A stretch of 64,000 nucleotides of DNA from Methylorubrum rhodinum (GTDB lineage Bacteria; Pseudomonadota; Alphaproteobacteria; Rhizobiales; Beijerinckiaceae): the NCBI RefSeq assembly GCF_014199935.1, contig NZ_JACHOP010000009.1:62001-126000 (forward strand). Direction: 5' to 3'. The translations under genes and the position numbers were made by a program. The notes beneath the pieces are model-generated. The model saw only the letters and a program-made list of their open reading frames with translations. It ran no database searches and was not told where the DNA came from. Below are positions 45,595-56,817 of this stretch, piece after piece. Every line of letters begins with the position of its first letter. The stretch's first letter is position 1.

Positions 45595-47438
45595 TGCGGA
45601 ACGGGGCGGCCCCGCGGCTCGCTCTGGCGGCGCTCGCGGTCGCGGCCTCGCTCGGCGTCGGCCTGTCGCTCGCCCTGCCGCACCTGTCGGGCGAGGCCTC
45701 CGTCCTCGACCGGGCCGAGGCGACGCTGGCCGACCTGCGCTTCCTGATCGCCGGCCCGCGCCCGGTGCCGGAAGGCGTGGTCATCGTCGCCATCGACGAG
45801 CGCACGATCGCCGCGGCCGGCGGCTACCCGCTGCCGCGGGCCTCGCTCGCGCGGCTGATGGAGGCGCTCCGCGCGGCCCGGCCGCGGGCGGTCGCCCTCG
45901 ACATGCTGCTCCTCGATCCCGGCCCGGCGGAGGCCGACGCAGGCCTCGCCGCCGCCCTGGCCGGCCTGCCCGCGGTGGTCGGGATGGCGGCGACCTTCGC
46001 CCGGACCGGGTCCGAGCGGCGGGCGCGCCTCGGTTCCGTCGACGGCCTGCCGGTGGCCGAGACCCTCGCCCGCCCGACCGAGCGCCTGAGGACGGCGGCG
46101 CAGGGCGGGCTCGTCAACGTCGCGACCGATGCGGGTGGCACGCCCCGGCACGTGCCGCTGCTCGTCGCGCACGAGGGCGCCGTCCTGCCGAGCCTGCCCC
46201 TGCGGGCGGCGATGCTGGCGGCCGGCGGCCGGCCCGCCTTCGAGGCCGATGCCGTGCGCCTCGGCGGGACGCGCACGCCGCTCGATCTCGGCGCGGCCCT
46301 GGCGCTGCGCTTCTACGGCCCGCAGGGCAGCGTGCCGACGGTGAGCGCCGCCGCCGTGATGGCGGGCGAAGCCGATGCGGCGATCCGCGAGAAGATCCTC
46401 GTCGTCGGCGCCACCGCGCTCGGCAGCGGCGACAGCTTCGCCACGCCGTTCGATCCGGTCCTGCCCGGCGCGGAGGTTCTGGCGACGGGCCTGTCCCACC
46501 TGATCCACGGCGACGCCCTCGACCGGGGCGCCGCCGTGCGCCGGGCGGACGCGGCGGCCGCGCTCGTCCTGCCGCTCCTGATGCTCGCCGCCCTCTCCCT
46601 GCGGCGGGTCGGCCTCGGCCTCGCGCTGGCGGCGCTTCCGCTGGCGGGCTTCCTCGTCGGCGCAACGCTGCTGTTCGCCCACGGGATCTGGCTGTCGATG
46701 GCCCTGCCGCTGGCGGCGCTCGCCCCGCTCGCCCCCGCGCTCGCGGCCCGCCTCTGGCTCGACCGGGCGGCCGAACGGCGGCTCGCCGCCTCCCGCGACG
46801 CGCTGCTGCGCTTCCTGCCGCCCGCCGTCGCGGATCGGCTCGCCGAGGCGCCGGACTTCCTCGCCGAGCCGGTGGAGCAGCGGGCCGCCGTCCTGTTCCT
46901 CGATCTCTCCGGCTTCACCGCCGCGAGCGAGGGGCTCGGCCCCGTCCGGACGCGGGCGATGCTGAAGGCGATGCACGACCGGGTCGAGGAAGCCGTGACC
47001 GCCCGCGGCGGCGCGGTGACGAGCTTCATGGGCGACGGGGCGATGGTCCTGTTCGGCCTGCCCGAGGCGCGGCCCGACGACGCCGACCGGGCGGTCGCGG
47101 CGGCGTTCGACCTCGCGGACGCCCTGCGCGCGTGGCTCGCGGGGCTGACACCCGGCGAGGCGCCGGCGGGCGTGCGGATCGGCGCCCATGCCGGGCCGGT
47201 GGTGCTGTCGCGCCTCGGCGGGGCGCGCAACCAGCACATCACCGCGACCGGGGACACCGTGAACACCACCGCGCGCCTCCTCGACGTGGCGAAGGCGGAG
47301 GGCGTGCCCCTGGTGCTCTCCGCCGCGCTGCTGGCCGCGCGCCTGGAGGCCGTGCCCCTGCCCCATCGGTCCCGCCCCGCCCGCGCGGCGCTCCGCGGCC
47401 GGCGGGCCTCCCTCGACGTCGTGCTCGTCGAGGCGTGA
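45594..47438 (+). CDS. CHASE2-domain class III nucleotide cyclase
   Basis: A 614-residue membrane protein: a signal/membrane helix at 8-25, an extracytoplasmic CHASE2 sensor (about 30-310), three membrane helices (about 320-385), and a class III cyclase domain from about 425. Metal ligands are D437 in F-L-D-L-S-G-F-T and D481 in M-G-D-G-A-M. The transition-state Asn/Arg pair is in G-D-T-V-N-T-T-A-R-L. The residue normally Lys for adenine selection is Ser477 (T-S-F-M-G-D), so the product, cAMP or another cyclic nucleotide, needs testing. Partner of the Crp and FecR genes upstream. Confidence 0.9.
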   Translation: MRNGAAPRLALAALAVAASLGVGLSLALPHLSGEASVLDRAEATLADLRFLIAGPRPVPEGVVIVAIDERTIAAAGGYPLPRASLARLMEALRAARPRAVALDMLLLDPGPAEADAGLAAALAGLPAVVGMAATFARTGSERRARLGSVDGLPVAETLARPTERLRTAAQGGLVNVATDAGGTPRHVPLLVAHEGAVLPSLPLRAAMLAAGGRPAFEADAVRLGGTRTPLDLGAALALRFYGPQGSVPTVSAAAVMAGEADAAIREKILVVGATALGSGDSFATPFDPVLPGAEVLATGLSHLIHGDALDRGAAVRRADAAAALVLPLLMLAALSLRRVGLGLALAALPLAGFLVGATLLFAHGIWLSMALPLAALAPLAPALAARLWLDRAAERRLAASRDALLRFLPPAVADRLAEAPDFLAEPVEQRAAVLFLDLSGFTAASEGLGPVRTRAMLKAMHDRVEEAVTARGGAVTSFMGDGAMVLFGLPEARPDDADRAVAAAFDLADALRAWLAGLTPGEAPAGVRIGAHAGPVVLSRLGGARNQHITATGDTVNTTARLLDVAKAEGVPLVLSAALLAARLEAVPLPHRSRPARAALRGRRASLDVVLVEA

Positions 47439-47467
47439 GCCAGGCTCCGCGAGAGGTTCCGGGCTTG

Positions 47468-47483
47468 TGTGATCCGCATCACG
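47468..47483. promoter_or_regulatory. CRP-like operator upstream of the RTX gene
   Basis: TGTGA-TCCGCA-TCACG, only one base off the perfect CRP palindrome. It lies 77 bases upstream of the RTX-protein start, in the only intergenic gap between the cyclase and the RTX gene. Together with the site at 44199-44214 it suggests control by the Crp-type regulator of this cluster. Confidence 0.7.
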
Positions 47484-47559
47484 GAAGTCCGCCGCCGACG
47501 GGGTCATGGTCCCTCTCACGGGCCCGGCGCTTCGGGCACCGACGACGAAGGAGGCGACC

Positions 47560-49873
<2,314 letters not shown>

Positions 49874-49886
49874 CTTTTTGATTGAT

Positions 49887-49912
49887 GCCGCGGGCGTGGT
49901 GATGCCCGCGGC
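49887..49912. terminator. Hairpin between the aminotransferase and vapC remnant
   Basis: GCCGCGGGC (49887-49895) pairs with GCCCGCGGC (49904-49912) around an eight-base loop, between convergent genes. There is no T-run on either strand, so termination is plausible but unproven. Confidence 0.4.
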
Positions 49913-49917
49913 ACCGC

Positions 49918-50356
49918 TCAAGGAGTGTGGGTTGCAAGCCAAGGATTCATGACGGCGACCTGCGCTCTGCGATAGTCATTCACGTCCCGGGTCACCACGG
50001 TCAGATCGTGCTGGATCGCCGTAGCGGCGATGATCAGATCGGGCTGCGTGAACGTGTGGCGGGCCTTCCTGCCTTCCTCGAAGAGAAGCCGCCAGCGCAG
50101 CATCACATCCTCCGTGATTGCCAGCGTACGCCCTTCGAACATCGGTCTGATCCGCGCATCGAGCCAGTGATGGAGGGCCGTGCGCTGCTCGCTCTCGCCG
50201 AGGCGTTCGATGCCGAAGCGGATCTCGGCCAGAGTCACGGTGCTGATATGCAGGCTGTCGAGCGGCTGGTCTCGAACGAAGGCCACGACCTTCGGTTCCG
50301 GCCGCGGACGGCGCAACTCGGGACAAGACGTTGGTGTCGAGCAGCCAAGCGGTCAC
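49918..50356 (-). pseudogene. VapC-type PIN-domain toxin gene, frameshifted
   Basis: The GTG start at 50356 gives T-A-W-L-L-D-T-N-V-L-S, the first acidic PIN motif, and then loses the family. Sequence from about 50319 on continues in another frame with R-R-P-R-P-E-P-K-V-V, T-L-A-E-I-R-F-G-I, and F-T-Q-P-D-L-I-I-A-A-T-A and ends at 49918. Removing one base of the GGG at 50320-50322 restores a normal FitB/VapC protein of about 145 residues. A true mutation or a sequencing error are both possible. The start overlaps the antitoxin stop (GTGA). Confidence 0.8.
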
Positions 50357-50661
50357 GGCGCCGGGTCGCGAACCGGCATGGCAAACCGCTCCGGCTCAAT
50401 TTCGACGTCGCGATAGGGCGAGGCCTGGAGCGCGGCAATCAGCGCCTCACCGGTCGCCTTCCGATCCGCCTGAGCCATCGTGAGGCGGCGAAATTCTTCG
50501 GCCGCGATGACCACGACCTCGTCCTGGCCGTGGACCGTCACGTGCTGCGGCCCCTCGCTGCGGACCCGGCGCACGAGTTCGGCGAAACGAGCTTCGGCCT
50601 CCGCCAGTCGCCAGGGCACGGGGGTCTCGGTTCGATCGGACGAGGGAAAGGCGTCACTCAT
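50353..50661 (-). CDS. Phd/YefM-type antitoxin
   Basis: A 102-residue antitoxin. The DNA-binding half has W-R-L-A-E-A-E-A-R-F-A-E-L-V-R-R-V, then P-Q-H-V-T-V-H-G-Q-D-E-V-V-V-I-A-A-E-E-F-R-R-L, the Phd/YefM pattern; the remaining C-terminus would bind the toxin. The gene is upstream of and overlaps the vapC remnant, the normal order. Start M-S-D-A chosen; an upstream in-frame ATG encodes Cys/Arg-rich sequence. Confidence 0.87.
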   Translation of the reverse strand: MSDAFPSSDRTETPVPWRLAEAEARFAELVRRVRSEGPQHVTVHGQDEVVVIAAEEFRRLTMAQADRKATGEALIAALQASPYRDVEIEPERFAMPVRDPAP

Positions 50662-51141
50662 ATCGACAGGGTAGCAGGTCGGACCACACCAACAAGCGGG
50701 GCGGAAGCCGCAGGCGCTTGGCGCCGCCGACCGGACGAAGCGCCGCAACAGGCCAATGGTCGCCGCGCCGACGGTTGCTCCGAGCGGCGCGGCCCTCTAC
50801 ATCGGCCCTCCCCGCGGCCGATGCGCCCGATGGTTTCGCGAGCCCTCTCGGGCCGGCGTGGCAGCGGGGTCGGCAGTGACGGGACGGTGCGGACCAGTTC
50901 TCTGCATCGCACCTGTGAGGCTCAGTGGGCCGAGCAGCTGCAGGCGTGTCGGAGGCGCGGGGAACAGGAACCGCGATTCCGGCGCATGGCCCACCTGAAA
51001 TCCGACGGCCCGAGAGGCGACGTCGAGGGGCGATGTCCCGGCACGTACTTCAAAAATCCGGCATCGGGGGCGCGCCGGAAACGAAGTGATGACGCCTGCC
51101 GGTTAACCTGCATCCTTCGATCGCAGGAAGGCCGCCTCCCC
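50662..51141. other. Intergenic region, no gene seen
   Basis: 480 bases between the antitoxin and the next gene. Open frames here are GC-rich and lack family similarity or usable ribosome binding sites. The antitoxin promoter should lie just above 50661. Confidence 0.45.
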
Positions 51142-51438
51142 ATGTCCCGTATCGGTCACCGCAGCGCGGCCCGCAACTACCTGCCCGAGTCGAAACTCGA
51201 GGATCTCGCGATCCGGCTGCGGCGGCTGGCCAACCATCGGGGCCTCGTGCGCAAGGAGATCGCCAGCCCGATGCTGCTGCGCCTCCTGCCCGGCCCCCTG
51301 CGCGGCGAGGCGCATGTTTACGAGAGCGACCTGCGCCGCAAGCTGCAGGAGGCCAATCTCGATGCCGAGCGCGTCGCCTACCTGATGGCCCATGCCGAGC
51401 AGGAGATCGACATCGCCCATGCCCGCCTCGCGGGCTGA
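51142..51438 (+). CDS. Hypothetical protein
   Basis: A 98-residue basic protein of unknown function. It is mostly helical by composition (K-L-E-D-L-A-I-R-L-R-R-L, then L-R-R-K-L-Q-E-A-N-L-D-A-E-R-V-A-Y-L-M). It has no signal peptide or metal motif. It ends three bases before the stop of the convergent pilin-like gene. I believe the frame is real from its codon use and GGAAGG ribosome binding site. Confidence 0.6.
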   Translation: MSRIGHRSAARNYLPESKLEDLAIRLRRLANHRGLVRKEIASPMLLRLLPGPLRGEAHVYESDLRRKLQEANLDAERVAYLMAHAEQEIDIAHARLAG

Positions 51439-51441
51439 CGG

Positions 51442-51879
51442 CTACGGCGCCTGAGCCGGGAACGGGGCGAGCCGCACCGTCTCGACCTCGACCGGCCGGC
51501 CGCGCGCGGTCGCGACCTCGATGCGCACGCGCAGCGGCAGCCAGCGCGGCCCCTCTTGGGCGGGCTGCTGCGGCGGCGCTCCGTCCGCCGGCTCAGGCGG
51601 GCTCGGCAGCGGCAGGTCGAGAGACTGGAGGCCGACGCGCCAGCGGCGCCCGTCGGTGACGCCTTCGCGCCCGCCGGCGGCGACGGCGGCGGGGGTCAGG
51701 GGTTCTTCGAGCAGGGAGCGGGCGAGGCGCTCGGCCCCGGTGCGGTCCTCGACCGCCGCCCAGCCGACGCGCGACTGGATCAGCCCGCGCTGCACGACGA
51801 GGCTCAAGGCCGCCACGATCGCGAAGGCGACCAGCGCCTCGATCAGGGTGAAGCCGTCCTCGGACCGCCTGGCCGGCAT
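51442..51879 (-). CDS. Type II secretion minor pseudopilin (GspI-like)
   Basis: A 145-residue protein with a prepilin leader: basic start, G-F-T-L-I-E-A-L-V-A-F cleavage site with Glu at +5, and one hydrophobic helix (about residues 10-32). Q-S-R-V-G and E-R-L-A-R-S-L-L resemble GspI. It is the last gene of the operon, 13 bases after gspG. GspH or GspJ are alternatives; no other minor pseudopilin is encoded in the locus. Confidence 0.75.
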   Translation of the reverse strand: MPARRSEDGFTLIEALVAFAIVAALSLVVQRGLIQSRVGWAAVEDRTGAERLARSLLEEPLTPAAVAAGGREGVTDGRRWRVGLQSLDLPLPSPPEPADGAPPQQPAQEGPRWLPLRVRIEVATARGRPVEVETVRLAPFPAQAP

Positions 51880-51892
51880 CCCCGCAAAAAAC

Positions 51893-52336
51893 CTATTCCT
51901 TGCCGATCATCCCGGCGCCGCGCTGGCCGTCGGCGCCGAGCGAGACGATGGCGTAGGGGCCGGACTTGCCCGGCGCGCGGTACTCGTAGGCGCGGCCCCA
52001 GGGGTCGGCCGGCACGTTCGACTGCTTGAGGTAGGGCCCGCTCCAGGCCTCCGCCGCGGGCGGGCGCTTCACCAGGGCGTCGAGCCCCTCGCTGGTGGAG
52101 GGGTAGCGGCCGTTGTCGAGGAAGTAGAGGTCGAGCGCCGAGGAGAACGACTCGATCTGGAGCCGTGCGGTCTTCTCGCGCGAGCTGCCGAGATAGCCGA
52201 GCACGCGCGGTCCCGCGAGGCCCATCACGAGGCCGAGGATCACCAGCACGACGAGGAGTTCGACCAGGGTGAAGCCGCCGCTCGTGTCGCGGGCGGCGCG
52301 CCGGTCCCGGCGCAGTGCGGTGAGGAAACGGGACAT
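51893..52336 (-). CDS. gspG: Type II secretion major pseudopilin
   Basis: A 147-residue major pseudopilin. The leader G-G-F-T-L-V-E-L-L-V-V-L-V-I-L-G is cut by the prepilin peptidase and the new N-terminal Phe methylated in the normal case. The typical calcium-site end, D-P-W-G-R-A-Y-E-Y-R-A-P-G-K-S-G-P-Y-A-I-V-S-L-G-A-D-G, is present. It polymerises into the short periplasmic piston. Confidence 0.95.
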   Translation of the reverse strand: MSRFLTALRRDRRAARDTSGGFTLVELLVVLVILGLVMGLAGPRVLGYLGSSREKTARLQIESFSSALDLYFLDNGRYPSTSEGLDALVKRPPAAEAWSGPYLKQSNVPADPWGRAYEYRAPGKSGPYAIVSLGADGQRGAGMIGKE

Positions 52337-52353
52337 GGAACGAACCTCGACCA

Positions 52354-53565
52354 TCACATCAGCATGTCGTTGATGCTCATCAGCGCGGTCATCACCGAGA
52401 TGATCAGCCACGCGATCAGCACGCTCACCACCACCATCACCGCCGGGCCGACCACCGCGATGACCCGGCCCAGCGCCGCGTCGAGCTTGGCCTCGTAGAA
52501 CACCGCGACCCGGCTGGCGCTGTCGGCGAGATCGCCCGCCTCCTCGCCGACCCGCAGCATCTGCACCACGTGGCGCGGAAACAGCTTTCCGCGGGTCAGC
52601 GCCTCGGACAGGCGTTTGCCCTGGCGCACGTCCGCCGTCACCCGGTCGATCTCGGCGGCCGCGCCCGGCAGGCGCACGACGCCGCGGATCAGGCGCAAGC
52701 CCGTCGAGATGTCGACTCCGTTGCGCACCAGGATGGCGAGCGTGCGGCAGAAGGTGACGGTGAGTTCGTGCGCCAGCACCGTCTTGGAGAGCGGGAGCGC
52801 CGCCACCAGCCGCAGCCACAGGCCACGCTCGCGCCCGAGGCGGTTGACCAGCATCGCCCCCCCGAGGATCGCCGCCATGCCGATCACCACGGCATCGAGG
52901 TTGCGGTTGAGGAAGGCCGACATGTTGAACACGACGAGCGCGCTCGGATCGATCCGCTCGCGGAATCCCTGGAGCGCCACCTCGAATTTCGGGATCAGGT
53001 AGATCAGCACGAAGAACAACACCGCGATCGCGGCGCCGACGAGGAAGAGCGGGTAGGAGATCGCCGAGACAAAGCGTTTTTTCAGCCGCTCGCCGCGCTG
53101 GCGCTCGGCGGCGAGCGCCGTCAGCGCCTCCTCCAACCGGCCCGCGGTCTCGGCGACCTCGACCATCTTGACGTAGATCGGCGGAAACAACCTCGGATGC
53201 GCGGCGAGCGCCTGCGACAGGCTCTTGCCGTGGGAGAGCGCAACGTTGAGTTCGCGCATCACCGCCACGAGCCAGCGCTTGCTCTCCATCTGGACCAGGA
53301 TCGCCAGAGCCTCGTTGAGCGCCACGCCGCCCTTCAGCAGCATGGCGAGGTCGAGGGTCATGGCGGTGATCTCGTCCGGGCGCGGCTCCGGGGTGAGGAG
53401 ATCGCGCCAGGAACGGCCGGCGCTCACCGCCTTCGGCTTGGCGGCAATCGGCGTCCAGCCGCTGCGGTCGAGCTGCGCCATCACCTCGGCGCGCGACTCC
53501 GCCTCCATGGTGCCGGAGAGGAGCTTTCCGGCCGCGTCGAGCGCCTGATACTCGAAGGCGGGCAT
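52354..53565 (-). CDS. gspF: Type II secretion inner-membrane platform protein
   Basis: A 403-residue GspF/PilC-family protein with two repeated cytoplasmic helical domains (about residues 70-170 and 270-370) and three membrane segments (about 171-195, 220-240 and 378-398). It carries F-E-Y-Q-A-L-D-A-A-G-K at the start and V-A-E-T-A-G-R-L-E-E-A-L / V-G-E-E-A-G-D-L. Its ATG shares one base with the peptidase stop (TGATG). Confidence 0.94.
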   Translation of the reverse strand: MPAFEYQALDAAGKLLSGTMEAESRAEVMAQLDRSGWTPIAAKPKAVSAGRSWRDLLTPEPRPDEITAMTLDLAMLLKGGVALNEALAILVQMESKRWLVAVMRELNVALSHGKSLSQALAAHPRLFPPIYVKMVEVAETAGRLEEALTALAAERQRGERLKKRFVSAISYPLFLVGAAIAVLFFVLIYLIPKFEVALQGFRERIDPSALVVFNMSAFLNRNLDAVVIGMAAILGGAMLVNRLGRERGLWLRLVAALPLSKTVLAHELTVTFCRTLAILVRNGVDISTGLRLIRGVVRLPGAAAEIDRVTADVRQGKRLSEALTRGKLFPRHVVQMLRVGEEAGDLADSASRVAVFYEAKLDAALGRVIAVVGPAVMVVVSVLIAWLIISVMTALMSINDMLM

Positions 53566-54149
53566 CAGCCGGCCGGGATCGCGGCGACGAGCCAGCCGAG
53601 CGCGAGCGCCGGGGCCAGCACAGCGCCGAAGGCGAGCCGCGGCTCGGGCGTACCGCCCTGTGTCGCCAGCGCCCGGCGCCCGACGAGCAGCAAGATCCCA
53701 AGAAAGCTGGCGCCGAACAGGCACCACGCGAAGCCGCCGGTGCCGACGAGAAGCCCGCCCGCGGCGGCGAGCTTCACGTCGCCGAGCCCGATCCCGTCAT
53801 GGCCGCGGCGGCGGAAATAGGCCTCGCGCAGGACCAGAAGCGCGCCGCCGCAGAGCAGGCCGTCGAGGGCGACGAGGGCGAGTTCTGCGGACAGCTCCTC
53901 GCCCGCCTCGCTGGCCGCCGCCACGCGCCACGCGAGGCCGAGGATCGCCAGCGCCAGGGTCGCGCCGTCGGGAATCGTGAAATCGGTCAGGTCCTGCCAA
54001 GCGATGCGCGCGGTCAGCAGCGCGAGCGCCGCCCCAGCGGCGGCGAGCCCGAGCGACCCGGTGCCGAGGGCGAGGACGGCGAGCGTCGCGGCGGCGGCCA
54101 GGATCAGGCAGGCCGGGCCGTGATCGTCGGCGCTGACGGGCCGGGCCAC
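53565..54149 (-). CDS. gspO: Prepilin peptidase, minimal A24 type
   Basis: A 194-residue aspartic membrane peptidase. The two catalytic Asp residues are in D-L-T-D-F-T-I-P-D and G-L-G-D-V-K-L (the GxGD motif). The N-terminal cytoplasmic methyltransferase domain with its zinc cysteines, found in GspO/PilD of E. coli, is missing, so pseudopilins may be cut but not methylated by this enzyme. It lies between gspD and gspF. Confidence 0.9.
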   Translation of the reverse strand: MARPVSADDHGPACLILAAAATLAVLALGTGSLGLAAAGAALALLTARIAWQDLTDFTIPDGATLALAILGLAWRVAAASEAGEELSAELALVALDGLLCGGALLVLREAYFRRRGHDGIGLGDVKLAAAGGLLVGTGGFAWCLFGASFLGILLLVGRRALATQGGTPEPRLAFGAVLAPALALGWLVAAIPAG

Positions 54150-54156
54150 CCTGGCC

Positions 54157-56595
54157 TCACGGCTTCACGACCACGGGCCGCGCCGCGGCGGGCACGCGGC
54201 CGCCGCGGCGGGCGGCGGCGTCGTAAAGCTGGCCGCGGTAATCCTCGGCGACGCGCTGCGCGTCGCGGCCCGTGCGTACCACCACGGGGCGGATGAATAC
54301 GACGAGTTCGGTCCGGTCGGCGGCGTTGTCGGTGGAGGAGAACAGCTCGCCGACATTGGCCAGACGGCTCAGGAAGGGAATGCCGTCGCGCCCGCGAAGA
54401 TTCTTCTCCTGGATCAGGCCGGCGAGCAGCACGGTCTGGCCGTTGGGCACCGAGATCATGCTGGCCACGCGCCGCTTCGAGATCGTGGGGGTGAGCGTCT
54501 TGGTCGTGTCGACGACCGCCGAGATCTCCTGCTCGATCTGCATCGTCACCGCGCCGTTCTGGCCGATGCGCGGGATGACGTTGAGGATGATGCCGGTGTC
54601 GCGCATCTCGACCTGGTTGACGAGCGGCGCGCCGGGCACCGTCACGCTGGTCGCCTGCGTCGTGGTGATCGGCACGGAATCGCCCACCTGCAGGGTGGCG
54701 GGCTGGTTCTCCAGCACCACGAGCGAGGGCGAGGACAGGATCTTGACGTCGGTGAAGCCGTCGAGCGCCGAGATCACGATGTCGGGGCCGGAATAGCCGC
54801 CGACGAGGAAGTTGAAGCCGGCGCCGCCCGGCGTCAGCTTGTTCATCACGCCGCCGGAGGCCCCCGCGGCGGCGCTGAGCAGGCCGAACGAGCCCTTGTT
54901 GCCGCCGATGCCGATCCGGCTCGAATCGAGGAAGTACTGCACGCCGTACTTGAGCTGATCGGTCAGCCGCACCTCGGCGATGGTGACGTTGATGGCGACC
55001 TGCACCGGGGTGGCGTCGAGGCGCTGGAGCGCCGCGTGGATCTTTCGGTAGGTCTCGCCGTCGGTGTAGGTGACGACCGCGTTCTGGGCCGGGTCGGCGC
55101 TGATCGAGACGCGCTTGGCGTTCGAGCGCTGCGTCAGGTCGAGGCTGCCGCCGCCCATCATCCCGCCGCCGTCGCCGTAGCCGGCTGCCCCGCCCTGCCC
55201 GGCCTGATCGCCGAAGGCCGAGGCGAAGCGGGCCTTGAGGAGGTCGGCGCCGTTGCCGCCGTTCTGGTTGAGGCCGCCGCCGGAGCCGTTGCCGCCCCCC
55301 GTGCCGCCGAGGCCGGAGCCGCCCGAGGACATCCCTCCCGAGGACATTCCGCCGCCGCCCATGCCGCCGCCCATGCCGCCGTCGCCGCCGCCGAGGCCGG
55401 AGCCGGCTTGATTCGACAGGCCCGAGCGGGCGCCGCCGAGACCGCCGCCGCCGGGCAGGCCGGAGCCGAGCCCGCTCATCATCCCGGAATTGCCGCCGCC
55501 GAACAGGCCGTTGACGACGCGGGCGAGTTCGACCGCGTTGCGGTAGCGCGCCTTGTAGACGAACACCGTCTCCTCGGCGGATTCGGCCGTGCCGTCGAGT
55601 TCGCGCACGAAGCCCTCGGCCCGGCGCAGCAGGCCCGCGTTCTTCGAGGTCGCCAGCACGGCGCGCAGGCGCCCGATCGGCTTGAACTGGATCAGGCCCT
55701 GGCCCGAGCCGTTCTCGCCGGTGTCGAAGAGCTGGGTCAGCTCGGCCACCACCGCCTCGGGCCGCGCCCGCTTCAGCTCGAACAGGCTGACCGTCTGGCC
55801 GCGCATCCAGTCGGCGTCGAAGGCCAGGATCGCGCTCACCGCCTCCTGCCGCTTCGGGCCGGGGCCCTTGACGATCATGGTGTTGCGGGTCGCATCGAAC
55901 CGCAGGCCGTCGGCATCGGCGACGAAGCCGGAGACGAGCTTCGACATCGTCGCTGCCGAGACGTAGCGCAGCGGCACGACCGAGACGCCGTAGCCGGGGC
56001 CGCCCGCGCCGAGATTGACCGTGCCGAGGCCGGCCGCGGCCGGGACGATGCGGTAGCCGGCGCCGGCCTTGCTCATGGAGAAGCCCTGGCCGGCCAGCAC
56101 GCTCTCCAGCGAGGCCAGAAGCTCGTTGCGCGAGAGCGGCCGGGGCGAGGAGATGGTGATCTGGCCCGAGACGTCGGCGCCCATGGTGTAGTTGAGGCCG
56201 AGCGTGTCGGAGAGGATGGCGTGGACGACGTCCTTGATCTCGGCCCGCTCGAAGTTGAGGCGAAAACCCCCGCCGTTGGCCGCATCCTGTGCCGGGCCGC
56301 CGCCGATCTCGATGGCTTCCGCCTGCTCGGACAGCCCGCCGAGGCCGGTGCCCGCGGTGCGATCGACGTCCTCGGGCCCGAAATAGCGGCTGCGCCCGAC
56401 GCCCCGGGCCGGCTGGGTCACCGCGTCCGCCGCCGGGCGGGCGGCCCCGCCGCCGCGGATCGGCTTGGCCGAGAGGTCCATGCCGACCTCCGGCCCGGTC
56501 AGGCCGGTGCGCGGCACGGTCTGTGCGGCGGCGGGCGCGAGCGAGGCCAGCACCAGCAGCAGGGAGGGGAGCAGGGCACGCCGGAGCGAGAGCAT
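54157..56595 (-). CDS. gspD: Type II secretion secretin
   Basis: An 812-residue outer-membrane secretin. Signal peptide (residues 1-25), N0-N3 domains (about 100-600), then the secretin core with V-L-E-N-Q-P-A-T-L-Q-V-G-D-S-V-P and P-N-G-Q-T-V-L-L-A-G-L-I-Q-E. A Gly/Met/Ser-rich insert of about 120 residues (about 365-485) interrupts the third N domain; DNA for it (55140-55500) is visibly repetitive. No S-domain tail for a pilotin is obvious. Confidence 0.95.
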   Translation of the reverse strand: MLSLRRALLPSLLLVLASLAPAAAQTVPRTGLTGPEVGMDLSAKPIRGGGAARPAADAVTQPARGVGRSRYFGPEDVDRTAGTGLGGLSEQAEAIEIGGGPAQDAANGGGFRLNFERAEIKDVVHAILSDTLGLNYTMGADVSGQITISSPRPLSRNELLASLESVLAGQGFSMSKAGAGYRIVPAAAGLGTVNLGAGGPGYGVSVVPLRYVSAATMSKLVSGFVADADGLRFDATRNTMIVKGPGPKRQEAVSAILAFDADWMRGQTVSLFELKRARPEAVVAELTQLFDTGENGSGQGLIQFKPIGRLRAVLATSKNAGLLRRAEGFVRELDGTAESAEETVFVYKARYRNAVELARVVNGLFGGGNSGMMSGLGSGLPGGGGLGGARSGLSNQAGSGLGGGDGGMGGGMGGGGMSSGGMSSGGSGLGGTGGGNGSGGGLNQNGGNGADLLKARFASAFGDQAGQGGAAGYGDGGGMMGGGSLDLTQRSNAKRVSISADPAQNAVVTYTDGETYRKIHAALQRLDATPVQVAINVTIAEVRLTDQLKYGVQYFLDSSRIGIGGNKGSFGLLSAAAGASGGVMNKLTPGGAGFNFLVGGYSGPDIVISALDGFTDVKILSSPSLVVLENQPATLQVGDSVPITTTQATSVTVPGAPLVNQVEMRDTGIILNVIPRIGQNGAVTMQIEQEISAVVDTTKTLTPTISKRRVASMISVPNGQTVLLAGLIQEKNLRGRDGIPFLSRLANVGELFSSTDNAADRTELVVFIRPVVVRTGRDAQRVAEDYRGQLYDAAARRGGRVPAAARPVVVKP

Positions 56596-56817
56596 CGAGT
56601 TCTCTTGATGAGGCCGATCCGAGCTTACCGGCGAGGGGCGCCCCTGCCCATGAGGGCGTGCACCCGGACCACCGCTTTCAACCGCGCAGTGCTCGATATG
56701 ACACACAATTTGGTAAATTTTGGTTAATGCGTTGAGGATTGATTAACCAAGACGAACCCCCGCCCGAGCCGCCGGGACAGCTGACGACGCGCGTGCGCTG
56801 CACAATCGAGGGGCGGG
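56596..56817. other. Gap between gspC and gspD, possible internal promoter
   Basis: 222 bases inside the secretion operon. The stretch 56690-56755 is AT-rich and may carry a separate promoter for gspD and the downstream genes. No gene seen. Confidence 0.45.
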
